Assembly (NCBI RefSeq): GCF_002735305.1
Contig: NZ_PDYG01000134.1
Location: forward strand, 1-64,000
Reading direction: 5' to 3'
Origin: Agathobacter ruminis
GTDB lineage: Bacteria; Bacillota; Clostridia; Lachnospirales; Lachnospiraceae
Length of the DNA stretch: 64,000 nucleotides
This document shows, piece by piece, positions 8,407 to 17,365 of the stretch. Every line of letters begins with the position of its first letter. Position 1 is the stretch's first letter. A model generated the notes under the pieces. It did not search any database, was not told where the DNA came from, and worked only from the letters and a program-made list of their open reading frames with translations. A program made the translations under genes and the position numbers.

Positions 8407-9873
8407 ATGCCGTGTACAACTATGCTGGTGGGAAAGAATGCCAGTAACGATCAATCAACAATGATAGCCAGAACCGATGATGGAATGTTTGACGAGAAGA
8501 AAATCATCGTGGTGACGCCGGATAAACAACCGAAGAAATATAAGAGCAAGCTTTCGCATGTGGAGATTACGCTTCCGGACAATCCGATGCGATATACCTC
8601 CTGCCCGAGTGTCAATCCAAAGGATGGCATCTGGGCTGCGACAGGAATCAATGCCGCAAATGTCGGCATGACTGCAACGGAGACCATCACTTCCAACCCG
8701 CGTGTACTGGCGGCAGATCCGCTTGTGGTATATGAGAAGGCAAAGAAGCGTGGCGAGAAGGACAAAATCGGTGGAATCGGAGAGGAAGACATTGTTGTAC
8801 TGGTGCTTCCGTATATTCACAGTGCGCGCGAAGGCGTGGAGCGTCTGGGCGCATTGCTGGAGGAATATGGTACCTACGAGTCCAACGGAATCGCTTTTAA
8901 TGATGAGAATGAAATCTGGTGGCTTGAGACCATCGGCGGACATCACTGGATGGCGCGCCGCGTGCCGGATGATGAGGTGGTTGTGATGCCGAACCAGTTT
9001 GGCATGGATGCCTTTGATTTTGAAGATGCATTCGGAGCGCAGACTGCGCATCTTTGCTCTGCCGATATGCGCGAATTTATCAAGGAATATCATCTTGATT
9101 TAAATCGTGAGGGAGAGCCGTTCAATCCGAGATTCTGCTTTGGCTCACACAGTGATCAGGATCATGTTTACAATACACCGCGTGCATGGTTTATGGGGCG
9201 CTGCCTGACACCTTCGTCCCATAAATGGGACGGCCCGGATGCGGAATACGGTCCGGAAAGTGATGATATTCCATGGTCGTTTGTGCCGGACAAGAAGGTA
9301 ACGGCGGAGGATGTCAAATATATTCTTTCCACCTATTATCAGGGCACGGATTACAACCCATATACAAGCCATGATACCGGCAAGAGAGGCATGTATCGCT
9401 CCATCGGAATCAACAGAACCGGTGTGACATCCATTTGTCAGATCAGAAGTGATGTGCCGTCTGCAATCAAGGGTGTGGAATGGATTATTTTTGGCTCGAC
9501 TGCTTTTTCCGCAGCATTGCCACTGTATGCCAATGTGGATAAAATGCCGAAATATCTGAGCAATGTGACACTCGATGTGTCGACAGAGAATTTCTACTGG
9601 GCAAGCCGTCTGATTGGTTCACTTGCAGATCCATGCTATGCCGCAACCATACAGCTGATTGACCGCTATCAAAGTGCGATTGCGACAGAAGGCCGTCGCA
9701 TCATCAATGAATACGATCGCAAAATGATTGAGCAAAACGATCCGAAATTGCTTGAAGAAGCCAATGAAAAACTGGCGGAGATGGCAAAAAAAGAGACGAC
9801 CAATACGTTGAACAAAGTTTTGCTTGAATCCAGCAAGCATATGAAAAACGGTTATAACCGCGCAGATAATTAA
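8407..9873 (+). CDS. C69-family (PepD-like) dipeptidase, Ntn hydrolase
   Basis: A 488-residue peptidase of family C69 (dipeptidase A type). The N-terminus MPCTTMLVGKNAS places a cysteine at residue 3, which becomes the N-terminal nucleophile after processing. The STMIARTDDGM segment and the NEIWWLETIGGHHWMA region match the family. These enzymes cleave dipeptides in the cytosol, so a role in peptide nutrition is likely. It is preceded by AAAGGAGG and a TATAAT at about 8322. The next gene (GH43) is 25 bp downstream. Confidence 0.88.
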   Translation: MPCTTMLVGKNASNDQSTMIARTDDGMFDEKKIIVVTPDKQPKKYKSKLSHVEITLPDNPMRYTSCPSVNPKDGIWAATGINAANVGMTATETITSNPRVLAADPLVVYEKAKKRGEKDKIGGIGEEDIVVLVLPYIHSAREGVERLGALLEEYGTYESNGIAFNDENEIWWLETIGGHHWMARRVPDDEVVVMPNQFGMDAFDFEDAFGAQTAHLCSADMREFIKEYHLDLNREGEPFNPRFCFGSHSDQDHVYNTPRAWFMGRCLTPSSHKWDGPDAEYGPESDDIPWSFVPDKKVTAEDVKYILSTYYQGTDYNPYTSHDTGKRGMYRSIGINRTGVTSICQIRSDVPSAIKGVEWIIFGSTAFSAALPLYANVDKMPKYLSNVTLDVSTENFYWASRLIGSLADPCYAATIQLIDRYQSAIATEGRRIINEYDRKMIEQNDPKLLEEANEKLAEMAKKETTNTLNKVLLESSKHMKNGYNRADN

Positions 9874-9897
9874 AAGAAGTCGGGGGGCTTTTCTGTT

Positions 9898-11538
9898 ATG
9901 AAAGAGAATATGATTCAAAATCCAATTATTCCGGGATTTTATCCGGATCCGTCCATCTGTCGTGTCGGCGAGGACTATTACATTTGCTGTTCGAGTTTTG
10001 AGATTTATCCGGGACTGCCGATTTTTCACAGCCGTGATCTGGCACACTGGGAACTGATCGGACATGCATTGACAGCCGAAAATGATTTTCATGTGGATGC
10101 GAATTCCTGGGCCGGCGGGGTAATGGCACCAACCATTCGTTATCACAAGGGGCTGTTTTATATTATCAATTGTAATTTTGCGGACGAAGGTAATTTTATT
10201 GTGACCGCAACGAATCCGGCCGGACCATGGTCCAAGCCGCACTGGCTTTCCGATGTTCCGGGAATCGATGCATCCATCTTTTTTGATGATGACGACACCT
10301 GTTATATCATGGGAACCGGAGATGTAATCAAAAATCCAGACGGCACGACAGGACGCGGAATCTGGGCTGCCGAATATGACATTGAAAACTTCCGCCTGAT
10401 TGGGGAGCCGGTTGCAATCTGGGACAGCGCGCTTCGCGTGGCTGCCTCTCCGGAAGCACCGCATTTGTATCATATCGGAGATTATTATTATCTCCTGATT
10501 GCGGAGGGCGGTACAGAGCATTATCACTGCGCGGCCATTGCGCGCAGCCGGACAGTGCTCGGTTTTTATGAAGGGTATCCGGGCAACCCGATTATGACAC
10601 ATCGACATCTTGGAACGCATGCAGGAATTGCCAATGTAGGCCATGCGGATTTTGTACAGACGCAATATGGCGACTGGTATGCAGTCATGCTTGCGTCCCG
10701 CACGATTGGCGGATATTACAAGAATTTTGGCAGAGAGACATTCCTCTGCCCGATGGAATGGGAAAGAGGATGGCCGATTCTGTCTCCGCAGACGGGAATG
10801 CTCGAAGCAGCTTATCCGGCAGATGAGAAATTGCCGTGGATTGTATATGAAAAGGAACCTGCAAAGGATACCTTTGATTTTGCGATGGAAAAGTGGCCGA
10901 TGCACCTTGTTTTCTGGGGCAGACCGTATCGCAATTATTACAGGCTGCAGGACGGACAATTACATATTCGCTGTATTCCGCGCCCGCTGGCACAGCCGGT
11001 TAAAGGATTCGGATATCCGAAGACAAAGGATGCGGACGCGCCGGTAATCGGACGACGCCAGCGCAGTGTGAATTTTGATCTGCAAACGAGGATGACATTT
11101 GTCCCGGATGCGTCGGAGGAGGCAGGACTTGTTTTGATGCAGGCAAGCTGCCATCAGTATCTGCTTCGAAAAGTGAAAAGGGGCGAAGGCTTTGCAATCC
11201 AGCTGGTATGCAATACTTCGACTCTGCACAGCTTTGCATGGCTTCCTGATTTTTCATGCGAAGTGCATACAGAGGTTCTCGAGGAGGTTCCATGCGACCT
11301 CGAAACGGTTGTCCTGCGTGTGGAAGCAAAAGGACAGGATTACCGGTTCTTTTTCGGTGCAGACGAAAACCATCTGACAGAGATGAATCATCACGGGGAT
11401 GGCCGCATCATCAATCCGGAAGAAGTGGGACCGATGGTTGGCACGTTTCTTGCAATTTATGCAAGTGGAAATGAAAAAGAAAGTGAGAATGAAGCTGCAT
11501 TTGACTACATTCAGGTGCAGGAGAGGGATGAAATATGA
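9898..11538 (+). CDS. GH43 family glycoside hydrolase (beta-xylosidase / arabinofuranosidase type)
   Basis: A 546-residue intracellular enzyme with no signal peptide. The catalytic five-bladed propeller carries PGFYPDPSI (general-base Asp), AWDSALRVAASPEAPHLY (acid Glu in PEAPH) and YPGLPIFHSRDL. The C-terminal about 200 residues form the beta-sandwich domain usual in GH43 xylosidases. The family acts on arabinoxylan oligosaccharides; exact specificity cannot be read here. It overlaps the downstream hydrolase by four bases (ATGA), so the two are translationally coupled. This pair, with GH5 (39.4 kb) and GH3 (45.6 kb), points to use of plant fibre. Confidence 0.9.
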   Translation: MKENMIQNPIIPGFYPDPSICRVGEDYYICCSSFEIYPGLPIFHSRDLAHWELIGHALTAENDFHVDANSWAGGVMAPTIRYHKGLFYIINCNFADEGNFIVTATNPAGPWSKPHWLSDVPGIDASIFFDDDDTCYIMGTGDVIKNPDGTTGRGIWAAEYDIENFRLIGEPVAIWDSALRVAASPEAPHLYHIGDYYYLLIAEGGTEHYHCAAIARSRTVLGFYEGYPGNPIMTHRHLGTHAGIANVGHADFVQTQYGDWYAVMLASRTIGGYYKNFGRETFLCPMEWERGWPILSPQTGMLEAAYPADEKLPWIVYEKEPAKDTFDFAMEKWPMHLVFWGRPYRNYYRLQDGQLHIRCIPRPLAQPVKGFGYPKTKDADAPVIGRRQRSVNFDLQTRMTFVPDASEEAGLVLMQASCHQYLLRKVKRGEGFAIQLVCNTSTLHSFAWLPDFSCEVHTEVLEEVPCDLETVVLRVEAKGQDYRFFFGADENHLTEMNHHGDGRIINPEEVGPMVGTFLAIYASGNEKESENEAAFDYIQVQERDEI

Positions 11539-12491
11539 AAGTCGAAACCGTTCAATTATACGAAAACAGACCTGATGTGACTCTGACCGCATATGTGATT
11601 GAGGAATCCGCTGAGCTGCAAAATGAAAAGCCGCGGCCGGCAATCATGATTTGTCCGGGAGGCGCATATGCATTTTGTTCGGACCGCGAAGCGGAGCCGA
11701 TTGCACTTCGCTTTGCAGCGATGGGCTATCAGGCATTTGTTTTGCGCTATTCGGTCTTTCACAAAGGCAGAATGGTGAATCCGCTGAAGGAACTCGAGCC
11801 GGATCCGGACAGTCTGTATCCGAATGCAATGTGTGATATCGGAGCTGCGATGCTGTGCATTCGCAAAAAAGCATCCGAATGGCGTGTTGATCCGGATGCT
11901 GTCGTGCTATGCGGATTTTCGGCCGGTGCGCATAACTGTGCAATGTTTTGCACGCATTGGAACAGCAAGGTGCTGCAGGAGCGGTTTCATCGACCGGAAA
12001 AAGAATTTCGCCCGGCCGGCGCAATTCTGGGATACGGTTTTTATGACTGGGTGGATTTTCGCAAACAAAAAGTGGACAATAAATTTTTGCGCGCGATGAA
12101 TGAGGCAATCGATTTTTCCTATTTCGGTGTGCGTCATCCGAGCGAAGAACAACTGGCAAAATGCAGTCCGGCGCGATGTGTGACGGACAAGACACCACCG
12201 ATGTTCCTCTGGACGACCGGAAGTGACAGAACCGTGCCGCCGGAGCAGAGCCTGATGATGGGGGTGGCGCTCGCAAAAGCGCATATTCCTTATGAACTGC
12301 ACTCTTTTGAAACAGGCGATCATGGACTGGCAAACGCGGACGAATCGACTGCCTGCTCCAGAGAGCAGGTCAATGCGGAGGTTGCTCAGTGGATGCAGAT
12401 GGCACAGCGCTGGCTGCGCCGCAATGTACCAATCGATTTGCCGGAAAAACCGCCGATGGGATTTGATCTTTCACTCCTGCATTTTGACTAA
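11535..12491 (+). CDS. Alpha/beta hydrolase, acetyl-xylan-esterase-like
   Basis: A 318-residue alpha/beta hydrolase of the BD-FAE/Axe-like group. The oxyanion region is CPGGAYAF, the nucleophile elbow CGFSAGAH, then the acid in TGSDRTVPPEQS and the histidine in DHGLAN. No signal peptide is seen. It overlaps the GH43 gene by four bases, which suggests deacetylation or de-esterification of the same oligosaccharides in the cytoplasm. Substrate assignment is inference from family and neighbour. Confidence 0.85.
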   Translation: MKVETVQLYENRPDVTLTAYVIEESAELQNEKPRPAIMICPGGAYAFCSDREAEPIALRFAAMGYQAFVLRYSVFHKGRMVNPLKELEPDPDSLYPNAMCDIGAAMLCIRKKASEWRVDPDAVVLCGFSAGAHNCAMFCTHWNSKVLQERFHRPEKEFRPAGAILGYGFYDWVDFRKQKVDNKFLRAMNEAIDFSYFGVRHPSEEQLAKCSPARCVTDKTPPMFLWTTGSDRTVPPEQSLMMGVALAKAHIPYELHSFETGDHGLANADESTACSREQVNAEVAQWMQMAQRWLRRNVPIDLPEKPPMGFDLSLLHFD

Positions 12492-12556
12492 CCTTCTGTT
12501 GTGTATTGAAGGTGAGATTATTATAATAATATCAGTGAAAAAGCAGGAGGAAGGTT

Positions 12557-13297
12557 ATGAGTATTCAACGAGTGGGGGATCCGAAACGGGATTTTATTAT
12601 TCCCGGAGAAATGGACGAACATACTGTATTGACCAAAGGGGTCTGGTACAACAAAAATTCACAGAAGAGTGAACCGGCGCAGACGATTCCGAACGGTGCG
12701 ATTGCACAGCTGTTTGATAACCAGTTTATGATTGTGGTGGACGGAGGCCGCATCGTCGACTGGACGGACGAACCGGGGTATTATGAAATTGTAAAAAGTT
12801 CTGCGCACAAAGGACTGTTTGCACGGCTGAAGAATGCACGCTCTCGGCAGCAGGTTTATTATCTGAACACCAAAGAAATTACGGGAATCCGGTTTGGTAC
12901 ACAGACGCCGATCAGCTATTATGACAAATATTATGATGCGGAAATGTTTATTCGTGCACATGGAACCTATTCGATACGCATCACGGACCCGGTCCGCTTT
13001 TATGAAGAAGTGGTCGCAAAAGACAAAGACCGCGTGAACATTGAGGAAGTGAATGCACAATATCTGATGGAATTTGTAACGGCATTGCAGGTGGCAATCA
13101 ATCAGATGGCACAGCAGGGAGAGCGAATCTCCTACCTGCCGGGAAAGGCAAATGAACTCGGACAGATTCTTGCCGGCACACTGGATCATGACTGGCGTAT
13201 CCTGCGTGGCTTTGAGATTGAATCGGTAGCAATTGCGAGCATCTCGTATGACGAGATGTCCAAGCGTTTAATAGAAAAGATGAACATGGAGAAATAG
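12557..13297 (+). CDS. SPFH-domain protein (YdjI / virion-core-like)
   Basis: A 246-residue SPFH-type protein. Its MDEHTVLTKGVWYNKNSQK and AEMFIRAHGTYSIRITDPVRFYEE segments match the SPFH/virion-core family, whose typical members are longer (about 350 residues) and end in a zinc ribbon. The zinc ribbon is missing here, and the next gene begins with one, so the functions may be split across the two genes. It is preceded by AGGAGG and starts the operon 12.5-15.7 kb. A role in membrane or stress microdomains is inferred from homologues only. Confidence 0.82.
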   Translation: MSIQRVGDPKRDFIIPGEMDEHTVLTKGVWYNKNSQKSEPAQTIPNGAIAQLFDNQFMIVVDGGRIVDWTDEPGYYEIVKSSAHKGLFARLKNARSRQQVYYLNTKEITGIRFGTQTPISYYDKYYDAEMFIRAHGTYSIRITDPVRFYEEVVAKDKDRVNIEEVNAQYLMEFVTALQVAINQMAQQGERISYLPGKANELGQILAGTLDHDWRILRGFEIESVAIASISYDEMSKRLIEKMNMEK

Positions 13298-13308
13298 GGG
13301 GGCATATT

Positions 13309-14934
13309 ATGATAGAATGTCCGAATTGCGGTAGCGGACTTCGGTTTGATATTTCATCTCAACAGAATATCTGTGATTCCTGTGGCAGTCATTTTGAACC
13401 GTTTTCATTTGATCCTGATTTTCGGGATGCAACCGAAAGCGATTCTTTTTCTTCCACGGTTTTTATGTGTCCGCAATGCGGCGGTGAAATCTATTCGACG
13501 GATGACACGATTGCAGGATTTTGCAGTTTCTGTGGTGCGTCTACCATTTTGACCGGGCGCATGGAACAGACAAGGCGACCGGATTATCTGATTCCGTTTC
13601 AGATTACCAAAGAGGCGTGCAAAGAGTCTTATGCACAGATGATGCGCCGTGCGATTTTTGCACCGAAAGAACTGCGCGACCGCAAATACATTGATGGCTT
13701 TCGCGGAATCTATATGCCATACTGGTCCTATGATGTAACGCAAAAAGGCAAGATTGAAGTGCCGGGACGCAAAGAATATACGTCCCACGGATATGATTAT
13801 ACGGAATATTACCGTCTGACGGGAAATATCGATGCCGGCTATGAAGGGCTGTCCTATGATGCATCCTCTTCGTTTGATGACAATTTCAGCGAAGCGCTTG
13901 CCCCGTATGACATGACGCAGAAAAAGGATTTCACGCCGGCCTATTTGTGCGGTTTTTATGCGGATACTGCGGATGTGGATGAGAGTGCATACGAGGATCA
14001 TGCAAAATGGTTTGCACTTGAATCGAGCGTACGCGAACTCAGAGACACGGGAATCTTTCACCGGGAAAATGTAGAGGCAGACGAGGAAAAAATCAATCCA
14101 AATACTTTGAATACCGAAATCGAGCAGGTGCATTATTCGCTGATTCCGGTCTGGTTTTTGTCCTATCGCAAAAAAGACCGTGTAGCCTATGCAACGGTGA
14201 ACGGGCAGACCGGAAGAGCGGTCAGTGATTTGCCGATTTCGCCGGTTCGATTCCTGATCGGTTCGCTGATTCTGGCAGTTCCGATTTTTTTGCTCCTGAA
14301 TCTGATTGCGACCACCGTTCCGTCTCGCGCAATGATGTATACGGGACTCTTTTCGCTTTTGACCCTCATGGTATACTGGGGGGAATTAAAGGCAATCGAG
14401 CGGCGTAACCTGCATGCGGATGATTACGGATATCTCTTTTTGCATAGCAAAAAAGACGCTAAGAAACTGTTTGATAAACGCGATTACCGGATTCGCATCA
14501 ACAAAAGATTCAGCTTCTCCGATTCCCTCGAATGGGGCATGCTGTTGCTGTACGGTCTGTTTATGCTGGCCGGAGTTTATTTTGTGGTGGAGGAATGGAT
14601 CGGCAACATGAATGGTCGGATTGTGCCGACAATCGGATGGGCCGTTATGCTGATTGCGGCAATTGTGACCGGCAGTCTTTGCAAGGATGAATTCGATCAC
14701 ATTGCGGGAAAGAAGCGCAAACTGGGTATTTCAATTACCTATTTTGCCATATTGATCGGTGCAGGAATCCGCTTCGCAAAGCCGGTTTATGATATTTATT
14801 ATTATCTGGGATCACTTCTGCTTTTGGTTGGCATTTTCGTGACAATCGCGGACATTATACTGGTTTATAATGTTCTCGTGACACGTCCGCTGCCACAGTT
14901 TGAACACAAGGGAGGTGACGATGATGCGGATTAA
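13309..14934 (+). CDS. Zinc-ribbon multi-pass membrane protein
   Basis: A 541-residue protein with an N-terminal zinc ribbon (CPNCG near the start, CDSCG about residue 25). A second one follows (CPQCGGE about residue 46, CSFCG about residue 64). A soluble middle part leads to a C-terminal membrane domain with about five segments (residues about 305-515). It resembles TFIIB-type-zinc-ribbon membrane proteins that sit next to SPFH and TPM genes. The function is unknown. It starts 12 bp after the SPFH gene and its end overlaps the start of the TPM gene. Confidence 0.72.
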   Translation: MIECPNCGSGLRFDISSQQNICDSCGSHFEPFSFDPDFRDATESDSFSSTVFMCPQCGGEIYSTDDTIAGFCSFCGASTILTGRMEQTRRPDYLIPFQITKEACKESYAQMMRRAIFAPKELRDRKYIDGFRGIYMPYWSYDVTQKGKIEVPGRKEYTSHGYDYTEYYRLTGNIDAGYEGLSYDASSSFDDNFSEALAPYDMTQKKDFTPAYLCGFYADTADVDESAYEDHAKWFALESSVRELRDTGIFHRENVEADEEKINPNTLNTEIEQVHYSLIPVWFLSYRKKDRVAYATVNGQTGRAVSDLPISPVRFLIGSLILAVPIFLLLNLIATTVPSRAMMYTGLFSLLTLMVYWGELKAIERRNLHADDYGYLFLHSKKDAKKLFDKRDYRIRINKRFSFSDSLEWGMLLLYGLFMLAGVYFVVEEWIGNMNGRIVPTIGWAVMLIAAIVTGSLCKDEFDHIAGKKRKLGISITYFAILIGAGIRFAKPVYDIYYYLGSLLLLVGIFVTIADIILVYNVLVTRPLPQFEHKGGDDDAD

Positions 14935-15730
14935 GAGGCAACTTCTTCCTGTGATTGCAGCAGTATATGTGGCTGTGGTTGTGAAGACTCCGGTTGTGGC
15001 AGCGGAAGCTGCGGATTACAGCAATGTGAATGCACAGACCGGATATGCATGTGTGCTAGAAGACTGTGCACAATTTTTGACAACCGGTACGGCTGAGGAA
15101 TATGATACCCTGATTCAATGGATGGATGACATTACCCGGTATTGCAACATCATGGTTGCAACCACGACGGATCACGATTATTATTCGACCCGCGCATATG
15201 CAGAGGCAACCTATGAGGCATATTTCGGGCATGGCAGCAATGGTGCAATTTTTGTCATCGACAGAGACCAGAATGAAATTTACATCGTCAGCGAAGGCAA
15301 TGTGCAATCCCTCCTCAGCGACAGCAGGTGTGAGGTAATCACAGACAATACATATATCTATGCGACGGAGTCACATGATTATGATTATATGACCTGTACG
15401 CAGAAGTCATTGGAACAAATCTATGCCAGTTTAAATGGACAACATATTGCATCTCCGATGAAAATGATTTGCAATATACTGCTTGCACTGGGCATGGCAA
15501 TGATTTTGAATTATTTTTTGGCGCGCGTACTTTCGCGCCCGCATATGCCAAACCATAAGAAGGTATTAAACGGGCTGCAACACCGGTTTGTACTGGAACA
15601 CCCGAAAATGGTGATGAAAGGAAAAACCAAGAGACGCAGCAGCAGCGGCAGCAGTAGCAGTGGCGGCGGCGGTGGCTCCTTCGGAGGAGGCGGTGGTGGC
15701 GGCTCATCGGGAGGCGGCCATTCGATTTAA
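14921..15730 (+). CDS. TPM-domain membrane protein with Gly/Ser-rich tail
   Basis: A 269-residue protein: a signal peptide (residues about 1-27), then an extracellular TPM domain (about 30-165, with GSNGAIFVIDRDQNEIYIVSEG). One transmembrane helix follows (about 188-210), then a cytoplasmic tail ending in long serine and glycine runs and GGHSI. TPM (YgcG/TPM_phosphatase) proteins of this layout are common in Firmicutes and of uncertain function. The start at 14921 (or 14924) follows GGGAGGTGA inside the end of the preceding gene, giving an overlap of 14 bases. Confidence 0.85.
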   Translation: MMRIKRQLLPVIAAVYVAVVVKTPVVAAEAADYSNVNAQTGYACVLEDCAQFLTTGTAEEYDTLIQWMDDITRYCNIMVATTTDHDYYSTRAYAEATYEAYFGHGSNGAIFVIDRDQNEIYIVSEGNVQSLLSDSRCEVITDNTYIYATESHDYDYMTCTQKSLEQIYASLNGQHIASPMKMICNILLALGMAMILNYFLARVLSRPHMPNHKKVLNGLQHRFVLEHPKMVMKGKTKRRSSSGSSSSGGGGGSFGGGGGGGSSGGGHSI

Positions 15731-15745
15731 CAGTGGAGGCAGACA

Positions 15746-16462
15746 ATGGACAACGGACAAATCGATTCCTATACGGTGATTGATCTTGAAATGACAGGAT
15801 TACAGGTCAAAAAAGACAAAATAATCGAAATCGGGGCTGTGCGCGTGCGCGGCGGCAAAGTTTCGGATTCCTATGCGACACTTTTGCAGTGCGATTTGCC
15901 GTTGTCCGAAACCATTACGGAACTGACCGGTATTACGCAGGAGATGCTTGCCGATGGCATGCCGGAGGATGAAGGCATGCAGGGGCTGCTGGAGTTCATG
16001 CAGGATGATATCCTCGTGGGACAGAATTTTTCCTTTGATTATGGGTTTATCCGGCAGTGGGCCGTCAATCATAAGAAAAACGTAAACAATCCGTTTCTGG
16101 ATACATTGAAGCTGGCGCGGGCTTTGCTCCCGCCGGGCGAAAAGAAAAATCTTGAATCGCTGTGCAGATATTTTCAGATTGAGCGTGAGCAGGCACACCG
16201 TGCGCTTGCGGATGCGCTGGAGACGCAGCGGGTTTTTGAAGCACTTTGCAGACTCGGCGCAGACAGACCGGAGCTGTTTGTGCCAAAACCAATGAATCTG
16301 AAAGTAAAAAAGATATCTCCGATTACAAAATCGCAGATTGAACAAATAAAAAAATACCGCGCACTTCATCAGGTAACGGAACCCATTTGCTGGGAAGCGT
16401 TAAATCGGGGAGAAGCGACGCGGTTGATGGAACATTATTATAAAACATATGGAAGACCTTAG
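15746..16462 (+). CDS. DnaQ/PolC-like 3'-5' exonuclease
   Basis: A 238-residue DEDDh exonuclease. Its motif I is VIDLEMTG, motif II NFSFDYGFI, and motif III HRALADALETQ. The C-terminal about 60 residues are not catalytic and contain a lysine-rich segment. It is a stand-alone exonuclease; a role in DNA repair or RNA trimming cannot be decided. It lies 15 bp behind the TPM gene, and its stop overlaps the stop of the convergent minus-strand gene. Confidence 0.88.
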   Translation: MDNGQIDSYTVIDLEMTGLQVKKDKIIEIGAVRVRGGKVSDSYATLLQCDLPLSETITELTGITQEMLADGMPEDEGMQGLLEFMQDDILVGQNFSFDYGFIRQWAVNHKKNVNNPFLDTLKLARALLPPGEKKNLESLCRYFQIEREQAHRALADALETQRVFEALCRLGADRPELFVPKPMNLKVKKISPITKSQIEQIKKYRALHQVTEPICWEALNRGEATRLMEHYYKTYGRP

Positions 16463-17064
16463 GCGTTCAGGCTCTTAAGATCTGCAACAATTCCGTCTTT
16501 GGAGAGCGAATTCAATTCATTGGCGGATGCAATCAGGCTGTCAATTGCGGATGGATTGCCTTCTTCCAGATACAGTTTGGCCAATCGCAGATAGAGTGGT
16601 TTGGCATCGGCCTGAATGGAGACTGCGTATTCGAGCAGTTGTTTGGCTTCGTTGGAACGATTTGCATCCAGCAGGTCTTTGGAACAATCCAGCAGGGCAT
16701 TGACCAAATCGATGAAGCGCTCATCGCATGCACTCAGGAATTCGAGATTGGCGACACCGTATTCGAGTTTCAAGTCGGTATTGGTCTTTCCTGTCAGGTT
16801 GAGAATCTGTTGCTGTGACAGGCTTTCCAGGGTCTTTACCGAATCTGTTGGAAGATTCGATGGAATTATCTCTTTGGGTATGGTAATATATGGGAGGTTT
16901 GAAATGTCTTGCTTACGCGTGGCATTGGCAAGTCGTTCACGCTCCCAGAACGCATCTTCCGTTTCCTGCTGCTGTCTGTTGGTTTTGCGATAACGCATAT
17001 TTAATACGAATAAAAAGAGCATGAATGCGACAAATATAAACGGGATGTTCTTTAAAAATTCCAT
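16459..17064 (-). CDS. Membrane-anchored hypothetical protein with TPR-like C-terminus
   Basis: A 201-residue protein: one N-terminal transmembrane helix (FLKNIPFIFVAFMLFLFVL), a polar linker, then helical pairs at residues about 120-195 (EAKQLLEYAVSIQADAKPLYLRLAKLYLEEG). These read like one to two tetratricopeptide repeats. The start at 17064 (minus strand) has AGGAGT upstream. The reading frame remains open for about 115 further codons upstream, but that part has no ribosome site and lies in the promoter area of neighbours. It is convergent with the exonuclease gene. The function is unknown. Confidence 0.65.
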   Translation of the reverse strand: MEFLKNIPFIFVAFMLFLFVLNMRYRKTNRQQQETEDAFWERERLANATRKQDISNLPYITIPKEIIPSNLPTDSVKTLESLSQQQILNLTGKTNTDLKLEYGVANLEFLSACDERFIDLVNALLDCSKDLLDANRSNEAKQLLEYAVSIQADAKPLYLRLAKLYLEEGNPSAIDSLIASANELNSLSKDGIVADLKSLNA

Positions 17065-17149
17065 AAGGACTCCTAACTTTACTTTGCAGGATAGCCGTTT
17101 CGGCTTCAAAAATATTATATACGATTTTAGGAAAAGAGGACAATAGAAA

Positions 17150-17254
17150 TGTGGAATATGTCTAGAAGAAAGAAACGCATCATTTCCATGGTTGGACTGG
17201 TACTGGTATTGACCCTTGTGGTGACTTCCATTGTGTCGGCCTTTTTGGTGTAAT
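17150..17254 (+). CDS. 34-residue single-span membrane peptide
   Basis: A short ORF starting MWNMSRRKKRIIS and then one hydrophobic helix (MVGLVLVLTLVVTSIVSAFL). AGAGGA lies eight to ten bases before the ATG, so it looks expressed. The plan (basic N-tail, one helix, about 31-34 residues) resembles the stressosome-associated miniprotein Prli42 of Firmicutes, but a resemblance this short is weak evidence. It sits between the divergent TPR-like gene and the VanW gene. Confidence 0.55.
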
Positions 17255-17365
17255 AGAGCAATTTGATTGGGATTTGCCCGCTTCTTTTGTGGATTTTCGG
17301 CATTGAAAATGGAGCAGATTCTGCTAAAATAAACATAAAATTGGATAAGATTAGAGGTTAAATAA

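Noticed and set aside
9619-10959. 446-codon minus-strand ORF antisense to GH43
   Set aside because: Composition is rich in Ile, Arg and His, as expected of an antisense shadow; it crosses two real genes.
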